From: an uncultured Clostridia bacterium
GTDB taxonomy: Bacteria > Bacillota > Clostridia > TANB77 > CAG-465
DNA: 10,061 nucleotides
NCBI GenBank assembly: GCA_948562205.1
Contig: CAOYAN010000036.1
Location: forward strand, 1-10,061
Reading direction: 5' to 3'
The position numbers were made by a program, and so were the translations under genes. Shown here piece by piece: positions 6,174-10,061 of the stretch. Each line of letters begins with the position of its first letter. Position 1 is the stretch's first letter. Under the pieces are notes generated by a model. It saw nothing but the letters and a program-made list of their open reading frames with translations, did not search any database and was not told the origin of the DNA.

Positions 6174-6184
6174 TACATTATTTC

Positions 6185-8065
6185 TTAGTTACTTTTTTCT
6201 AAAAAAATTCCGCTATTACAAAGCATACTGTTATCTAATATATTTCCTGAACAAAATACATTTTCATATCCGCTATACTCACTTATATTTTTAGGTATAT
6301 TAGATACATTAATGGCAACTATCAAACTCTTATCTTTAGTATATCTCTCATATACTATAAATCCATCTTCTACTACTAAAAATTTAGTATCAGCATATGC
6401 TAGATAAGAAGATTTACCTCTAAAATCTCCAAGATTTTGATAAAATTTTAATAATTCCATATCTCCTTTATCAAAAATATGATATCTTCTATTCGTAGGA
6501 TCTAAATAGCCCTCCATACCAACTTCACTACCATAATATATAACTGGATTACCAAACATGGTATACTGTATCATAAGAAAAAGTTTTAACTTATCCTTTG
6601 CCTTTTTATAATCAGCATCAGACATAAACATATTACTTACCTGCCAAATTCTATCTGCAGTAAGAATTGCAGGATTTCTAAAGTCTCCTTTTTGTACATA
6701 AGGTTTATTACCAATGTTTGTTATAATCCTTATGCTATCATGAGTATCAGCAATATTCATAAGATTTTGCCTAGCCTCTTTAGGATACGTTTGAAGCTGA
6801 GATTTGCAAACATTAGCAAAATTTGTCGAATTACTACTACAAATAAAAGCAAGCATTGCATCTTTTAACTCATAATTCATAACACCATCACACATATTTC
6901 CTTGAAAATAATTTCTAAGACCATATATGTTTTTACTAGATGCATGCTCCCACTCTTCAAAGATTACAAGTTTTTCTTTACTTATAGATTTTACACAATT
7001 ATATAGATCATAAATAAAACCTAATGGATACTCATCGGGTACATCGCATCTAACACCATCTGCCTTATCCACATTAGAATTTCTATCATCTAACCACTTA
7101 GGTATAAACCTCTTAAGGAAAAATTCTTTAACCTCTTTTAAATACAAATTAATCTCTACTAAATCACGTATTCCCCACCAACATGTTCCACGATCATACT
7201 TTTTAGCATACTCTGAATCACAGCTTACATGATTTGGAACAAAATCAATTATAACCTTTTTACCATGTTCATGAGCTACCCTACAGAGTTCATAAAAATC
7301 ATCTTCCATTCCAAGAAATGGATCAATTTTTAAATAATCAAGTGTATCATATCTATGATTACTTTTTGCATAGAAAATAGGATTAATATATATGATTGTT
7401 ACATTAAGACTATCAAAGTAATCCATTTTTTCTGTAATACCTTTAAGATTTCCTAAAAAGAAATCATTATTTTCCACAATACCATCTCTATTTGGAAGAT
7501 ATACAGGAAGTTCTTCTAAATTTTCATGTATTACTCTATTTGGCATACAATCTACATTAAAAAAATAGTTTTCAGACCGATTAAATCTATCTGGAAAAAT
7601 ACTATAATATATTTCTGCTACATCACGTATAGGTGCAAATTTACTATTATCATAAAAAGATAATTCCCATTTAGAAATATCACTATTTTTAAAAGATACA
7701 TATGAACTATTAAACATATATGAATTTATATCACCTATTTTTTCTACAAATACATATTTATTATATATTACATCATCAAATACTTCTACATATTCTACTG
7801 TAAAGAAGTAATAAATAGTTTTTATTTGATCTATTTTAACATCACATACATAATATATAAAGCTTCCATCTTGACTTTCATAATTCATATCTATTACATA
7901 TTCATAATTCCACTCATTTGCAAAATTATACCGAAGACATACTTTGGATACTTTTACGTTTTCTTGTTTTTCTATTGCTATTTTAAGTCTTACACTATTT
8001 CCAATCACAATTGGTTCATTAGGATATCTAAAAAAGTCTAAAAAAGCATCATGAATAATTTTCAT
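6185..8065 (-). CDS. GH13 alpha-glucanase, neopullulanase/cyclomaltodextrinase-like (626 aa)
   Basis: Predicted to hydrolyse alpha-1,4 (and perhaps alpha-1,6) bonds in maltodextrins, cyclodextrins or pullulan; no signal peptide, so intracellular. Residues about 1-135 form a beta-rich N-domain like that of neopullulanases. The barrel starts near IYYSIFPDRF, the family's FYQIFPDRF motif, and includes NHRYDT. Region I is DFVPNH (Asp274, Asn278, His279). Region II is DGVRCD with nucleophile Asp341. Region III is IFEEWE with general acid Glu370, exactly 29 residues on as in known cyclomaltodextrinases, but Glu-Trp-Glu replaces the usual Ile-Trp-His. Region IV is ADTHD with Asp443. A short beta C-domain ends the protein. 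ATG 8063-8065 is chosen over a GTG at 8078-8080 because AGGAG (8073-8077) lies between them. First gene of an operon with the cysteine-rich gene. The family is clear; exact substrate is not. Confidence 0.9.
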   Translation of the reverse strand: MKIIHDAFLDFFRYPNEPIVIGNSVRLKIAIEKQENVKVSKVCLRYNFANEWNYEYVIDMNYESQDGSFIYYVCDVKIDQIKTIYYFFTVEYVEVFDDVIYNKYVFVEKIGDINSYMFNSSYVSFKNSDISKWELSFYDNSKFAPIRDVAEIYYSIFPDRFNRSENYFFNVDCMPNRVIHENLEELPVYLPNRDGIVENNDFFLGNLKGITEKMDYFDSLNVTIIYINPIFYAKSNHRYDTLDYLKIDPFLGMEDDFYELCRVAHEHGKKVIIDFVPNHVSCDSEYAKKYDRGTCWWGIRDLVEINLYLKEVKEFFLKRFIPKWLDDRNSNVDKADGVRCDVPDEYPLGFIYDLYNCVKSISKEKLVIFEEWEHASSKNIYGLRNYFQGNMCDGVMNYELKDAMLAFICSSNSTNFANVCKSQLQTYPKEARQNLMNIADTHDSIRIITNIGNKPYVQKGDFRNPAILTADRIWQVSNMFMSDADYKKAKDKLKLFLMIQYTMFGNPVIYYGSEVGMEGYLDPTNRRYHIFDKGDMELLKFYQNLGDFRGKSSYLAYADTKFLVVEDGFIVYERYTKDKSLIVAINVSNIPKNISEYSGYENVFCSGNILDNSMLCNSGIFLEKSN

Positions 8066-8107
8066 AATCTCTCTCCTCACTTTATTAAATTTTGGACATT
8101 AAATTGT

Positions 8108-8117
8108 TACATATGTA
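8108..8117. promoter_or_regulatory. TACATATGTA palindrome at the GH13 transcription start
   Basis: A perfect 10-bp palindrome that overlaps the last base of the -10 and covers the expected start site. It fits the TACAnnTGTA pattern bound by CopY/BlaI-family repressors, and its position would suit a repressor. A 10-bp palindrome in AT-rich DNA can also arise by chance, and no such regulator is seen in the window. Confidence 0.25.
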
Positions 8118-8145
8118 CTATAGCATTATATAAAAAAGTTGTCAA
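8117..8145 (-). promoter_or_regulatory. sigma-A-type promoter of the GH13 operon
   Basis: Minus strand TTGACA (8140-8145, perfect), 17-base spacer, TATAGT (8117-8122, 5 of 6). The leader is about 45 bases. The -35 sits at the foot of a long inverted repeat (8145-8193). Confidence 0.8.
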
Positions 8146-8193
8146 GAAAAAGAAGAAAATTTACCATAAATTTATCGTAAATCTTCTCCTTCT
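8145..8193 (-). terminator. long inverted repeat between the 239-aa gene and the GH13 promoter
   Basis: The core, 8160-8181, is a 22-bp palindrome (TTTAC...ATAAATTTAT...GTAAA) with one mismatched base pair. Outside it AGAAGGAGAAGA (8182-8193) pairs with TCTTCTTTTTCT (8145-8156) through G-U pairs, with a small bulge. Read from the 239-aa gene the hairpin ends in a T-rich arm, so it may terminate that gene; the stem is AU-rich and the call is uncertain. The core could equally be an operator upstream of the GH13 -35. Confidence 0.45.
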
Positions 8194-8226
8194 AATACAA
8201 ACATATTTTTTATTCTAATTCATATT

Positions 8227-8946
8227 TTATCTTAGTAACATATAATGCCACAAAGATACTATATTGCAAAGCCCCCGCTCTTTTACAAACTTAATATCTT
8301 TAAAACTGCTAAAATCAGGTAATTTATCAAGTTCAATTATACGTCTTTTATCATTTGATATGTTAATTGTTTTTTTATCAGCTAAATAAAAAAAATCATT
8401 ATTTTTAAATGATATAATGTTTTCAATAGATACCCCACCAATTTCTCTTATATCTTCTCTATTTGAGATTTCAATGTCAAGTTCTTGTAATTTTTTATTA
8501 ATATTTAAAAACTCTAATTTTAATTCATAGCCTGAAACAAAATTTTGTCCTACCTCACGAAGACTATGGCACATAGATAACACAACTCTTTTTACACCTT
8601 CGATTTTTACCATACTGCCCTCTTCACTATTAAAAATGCTTAGAATTCCATCTTCTAAAACCACTATTCCACTAAATTTTCCCTTATTAAAACCATTTAA
8701 GAAAAAAACATCGGCAAAATACTTATTACTTACTAAATATTCAATTCGTGGAATACTTACAAAAATAGTTTTAGGTCTTACATAAGAATAATTACATCTT
8801 CTTGTTTTAAACTCATATAATATTTTAAAATCTACTATATCAGCTATAACTATTTTATAAGTTTTTTTATCTCTTAAAAGAGCATATCTGCTATTCCTAT
8901 TTTTAGCTAACACTTTGTAATTCTCAAATCCAGAAATTTTCTTCAA
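8227..8946 (-). CDS. 239-aa protein of unknown function, TTG start
   Basis: I do not recognise this protein. It is soluble, with no signal peptide or membrane segment, and appears rich in short beta strands alternating with charged turns (for example KTYKIVIADI, GIVVLEDGILSIF, DFFYLADKKTINI), a pattern that could fit a beta-propeller or beta-sandwich; there is no motif to confirm it. A Leu/Lys-rich helical stretch lies near residues 145-165. The start is TTG (8944-8946), supported by AAAGGAGG (8956-8963) at 9 bases and by the promoter at 8995-9023. It stands alone between the terminator at 9051-9080 and the inverted repeat at 8145-8193, so its neighbours say little about its role. The strong ribosome site offsets the weak start codon. 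Confidence 0.75.
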   Translation of the reverse strand: MKKISGFENYKVLAKNRNSRYALLRDKKTYKIVIADIVDFKILYEFKTRRCNYSYVRPKTIFVSIPRIEYLVSNKYFADVFFLNGFNKGKFSGIVVLEDGILSIFNSEEGSMVKIEGVKRVVLSMCHSLREVGQNFVSGYELKLEFLNINKKLQELDIEISNREDIREIGGVSIENIISFKNNDFFYLADKKTINISNDKRRIIELDKLPDFSSFKDIKFVKERGLCNIVSLWHYMLLR

Positions 8947-8994
8947 AATTTATTTCCTCCTTTAGTTAAACTTGGTATTATTTTTAGTATATAT

Positions 8995-9023
8995 ATATTA
9001 ACATTTATTTTTAAAAAAATCAA
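8995..9023 (-). promoter_or_regulatory. promoter of the 239-aa gene
   Basis: Minus strand TTGATT (9018-9023), 17-base spacer, TAATAT (8995-9000); each hexamer matches 4 of 6, weaker than the others in the window. An AT dinucleotide run follows the -10. The leader is about 40 bases. Confidence 0.5.
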
Positions 9024-9042
9024 GGTTTATTGTAATATTTGA

Positions 9043-9080
9043 TAAAAAATAAAGTTTAAGTAACATAATACTCAAACTTT
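9043..9080 (-). terminator. terminator of the nucleotidyltransferase gene
   Basis: Minus-strand AAAGTTTGAGTA, loop TTATGT, TACTTAAACTTT (12-bp stem, one G-U pair), then ATTTTTTATC. It starts one base past the stop codon. On the plus strand the G-U becomes an A-C mismatch, so it is oriented for the minus strand, although a T-run follows on both sides. Confidence 0.75.
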
Positions 9081-9081
9081 T

Positions 9082-9621
9082 TTATATATCTTTATATCCA
9101 TTATTTTTTAAATTTTCAATTTCATCATAAATTTTTGGATCTATATTATTCTTTACAAATTCCATATTGTTGTTTTGTAGTGCATTTCTAATATCTGTAG
9201 CAGATATATTATATTCATCTCTATTTACTTTTATTTCAAAAAGATTTTCTCTCAAATTTTTATCAAAACACTTTGAGATACTCTTATCACTACCATAAAC
9301 AATACAATCAGGATTTTGAAAAAAAACACTATTTACAGTATTTATTAGTTTTTCTCCATATTTTTGATTAAATTCTATATCATTTTTAAATGGTATTATC
9401 TTTAATCTTTCATCTTTTATATAATCAGAATATATTTTACTTATAAGATGTATAACATATTCAAGAGAATATGGATTATTCTCATCTTTTTTATTATATG
9501 TTACAAGAAGTGCTGTTTTATTACAAGAATTTAGTGAAATATCAATTAATTTTTCATGCCCTAAATGTATTGGTTCAAATCTTCCAACAACCATTCCTAG
9601 ATCAAATCTTTTCTTGTTCAT
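9082..9621 (-). CDS. NMN-adenylyltransferase-like nucleotidyltransferase (NadM/NadR type)
   Basis: A member of the nucleotidyltransferase superfamily, predicted to join a nucleotide to a mononucleotide with release of pyrophosphate; NMN adenylyltransferase (NAD synthesis) is the best guess. The N-terminal strand leads into GRFEPIHLGH (13-22), the GxFxPxHxGH phosphate-binding signature with both His, and the C-terminal part holds ISATDIR (139-145), the ISxTxIR signature. GRFEP and ISATDIR resemble archaeal NadM and the NadR adenylyltransferase domain more than bacterial NadD, which normally reads GGTFDPIHxGH. The 179-residue length fits a single-domain NadM; no Nudix or kinase domain is attached. 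The ATG (9619-9621) has AGGTGA (9628-9633) at 6 bases and its promoter at 9639-9667, giving a very short leader. Related cytidylyltransferase-type enzymes share the fold, so the substrate is not certain. Confidence 0.82.
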   Translation of the reverse strand: MNKKRFDLGMVVGRFEPIHLGHEKLIDISLNSCNKTALLVTYNKKDENNPYSLEYVIHLISKIYSDYIKDERLKIIPFKNDIEFNQKYGEKLINTVNSVFFQNPDCIVYGSDKSISKCFDKNLRENLFEIKVNRDEYNISATDIRNALQNNNMEFVKNNIDPKIYDEIENLKNNGYKDI

Positions 9622-9638
9622 ATTAAATCACCTAAATT

Positions 9639-9667
9639 ATTATATCAATAAGATAGAAAACCGTCAA
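9639..9667 (-). promoter_or_regulatory. sigma-A-type promoter of the nucleotidyltransferase gene
   Basis: Minus strand TTGACG (9662-9667), 17-base spacer, TATAAT (9639-9644). The -35 begins directly at the foot of the upstream hairpin (9668-9693). The start codon is only about 17 bases past the -10, so the leader is roughly 10-12 bases. Confidence 0.75.
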
Positions 9668-9693
9668 GCCGCTTATGAAATATCATAAACGGC
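9668..9693 (-). terminator. hairpin after the 71-aa gene
   Basis: Minus-strand GCCGTTTATGA, loop TATT, TCATAAGCGGC: an 11-bp stem with one U-G pair (C-A mismatch on the plus strand). The following bases, TTGACGGTTTTC, have only a short T-run, so termination may be partial and some transcripts could continue into the nucleotidyltransferase gene. Confidence 0.55.
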
Positions 9694-9699
9694 CATCTG

Positions 9700-9915
9700 C
9701 TATTCATAGTCCCCCCTTTTTATAGAAAGCTTCCCATCACGTCTAATGTTTTTAGGATTAGTACTTTTGTTATTGTGAGCAAAACTTGAACCAGAGTTCC
9801 AAGGTTTACCTGCAGAGTGTAACATAGTATCTATCCCGCCAACTGTTCCAACATGAAACTTATCTTCCTTTTTTGGCATATTAACAGGAACTGATTTTCT
9901 TCTTTTCTTACTCAT
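9700..9915 (-). CDS. 71-aa basic, low-complexity protein of unknown function
   Basis: The product begins MSKKRRKSVPVNMPKKEDK and ends GKLSIKRGDYE. It is polar and strongly basic, rich in Lys, Arg, Ser, Asn and Gly, with no cysteine and no hydrophobic segment, so probably largely unstructured in isolation. A central stretch, GGIDTMLHSAGKPWNSG, is the most family-like part, but I do not recognise it. The start at 9913-9915 is chosen because GGGGGAGG (9921-9928) ends 5 bases before it; the ATG at 9928-9930 overlaps that site and is rejected. A near-consensus promoter (9961-9989) precedes it, so it is well expressed if the call is right. Nucleic-acid or ribosome binding would suit its charge, but this is inference. 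Confidence 0.7.
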   Translation of the reverse strand: MSKKRRKSVPVNMPKKEDKFHVGTVGGIDTMLHSAGKPWNSGSSFAHNNKSTNPKNIRRDGKLSIKRGDYE

Positions 9916-9960
9916 AATTTCCTCCCCCATTTGTTTGAAGCTATTTTTTTAATTCAATAA

Positions 9961-9989
9961 ATTATATCAGATTTTTTGATAAAAGTCAA
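9961..9989 (-). promoter_or_regulatory. strong sigma-A-type promoter of the 71-aa gene
   Basis: Minus strand TTGACT (9984-9989), 17-base spacer, TATAAT (9961-9966). The leader is about 40 bases. A loose inverted repeat TGATAAA (9977-9983) and TTTATCA (10002-10008) brackets the -35 region and could be a binding site or chance. Confidence 0.75.
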
Positions 9990-10061
9990 GTATTATGTAA
10001 ATTTATCAGTTTTGAGGAGTAAAAAAAATATATAATAGTATAAAAAATATATTTTACTTAG
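9990..10061. other. AT-rich window edge with no gene seen
   Basis: These 72 bases hold no open frame with a ribosome site on either strand. GAGGAG at 10014-10019 on the plus strand resembles a ribosome binding site but no ATG follows at a proper distance. An AT-only inverted repeat (AAATATA and TATATTT) with a T-run on the minus strand might end the next gene upstream, but the stem is too weak to call. Confidence 0.3.

Noticed and set aside
6085..6294. Plus-strand open frames over the GH13 operon (also 7826-8041)
   Set aside because: They are antisense shadows of the cysteine-rich and GH13 genes, hydrophobic by composition, with no ribosome binding site.
8066..8080. GTG at 8078-8080 as the GH13 start
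   Set aside because: The following AGGAGAG is itself the ribosome site for the ATG at 8063-8065, so the GTG would lie upstream of its own ribosome site.
9916..9930. ATG at 9928-9930 as start of the 71-aa protein
   Set aside because: It overlaps the GGGGGAGG ribosome site that serves the ATG at 9913-9915, and nothing resembling a ribosome site lies upstream of it.
10029..10061. AT-only inverted repeat at the right edge as a terminator
   Set aside because: The stem has no G-C pair and a long loop, so in this AT-rich DNA it is not distinguishable from chance.

Overview
The window looks like chromosome from a very AT-rich, low-GC Gram-positive bacterium, most likely a member of the Clostridia. 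The base composition is strongly AT-biased, genes start behind AGGAGG-type ribosome binding sites, and vegetative promoters of the TTGACA-17-TATAAT type stand in front of almost every gene. The species cannot be named from the sequence. Eight genes are supported and all are on the minus strand, so transcription runs from high to low coordinates. No tRNA, rRNA, CRISPR array or intact mobile element was seen.

In transcription order from the right end: a 71-residue basic, polar protein of unknown function (9700-9915); a 179-residue NMN-adenylyltransferase-like nucleotidyltransferase (9082-9621); a 239-residue unknown protein with a TTG start (8227-8946); a 626-residue cytoplasmic GH13 alpha-glucanase of the neopullulanase/cyclomaltodextrinase type (6185-8065), which appears to share its transcript with a 103-residue cysteine-rich protein (5814-6125); a 79-residue unknown protein (5408-5647); a 167-bp intergenic stretch with a strong terminator; a 39-residue micro-gene with its own promoter and terminator (5007-5126); and a 1572-residue cell-surface adhesin (141-4859) with a signal/membrane segment, a long unassigned N-terminal region, five Cna B-type domains and a C-terminal membrane anchor whose sorting motif is non-canonical. 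Tandem hairpins ending in a T-tract close the adhesin unit.

Most genes are separate transcription units with a recognisable promoter and usually a hairpin behind them. The exception is the GH13/cysteine-rich pair, which has no promoter or U-tract terminator between its genes. The neighbours do not form an obvious single pathway: the GH13 enzyme fits intracellular maltodextrin or glycogen turnover, the nucleotidyltransferase fits NAD metabolism, and the adhesin fits attachment to surfaces.

The points most worth a second look are the paired 14-bp direct repeats (22-bp period) abutting the adhesin -35, which look like a LytTR-type activator site; the PVTDT sorting signal; the 39-residue micro-gene; the cysteine-rich partner of the GH13 enzyme; and the long inverted repeat upstream of the GH13 promoter.
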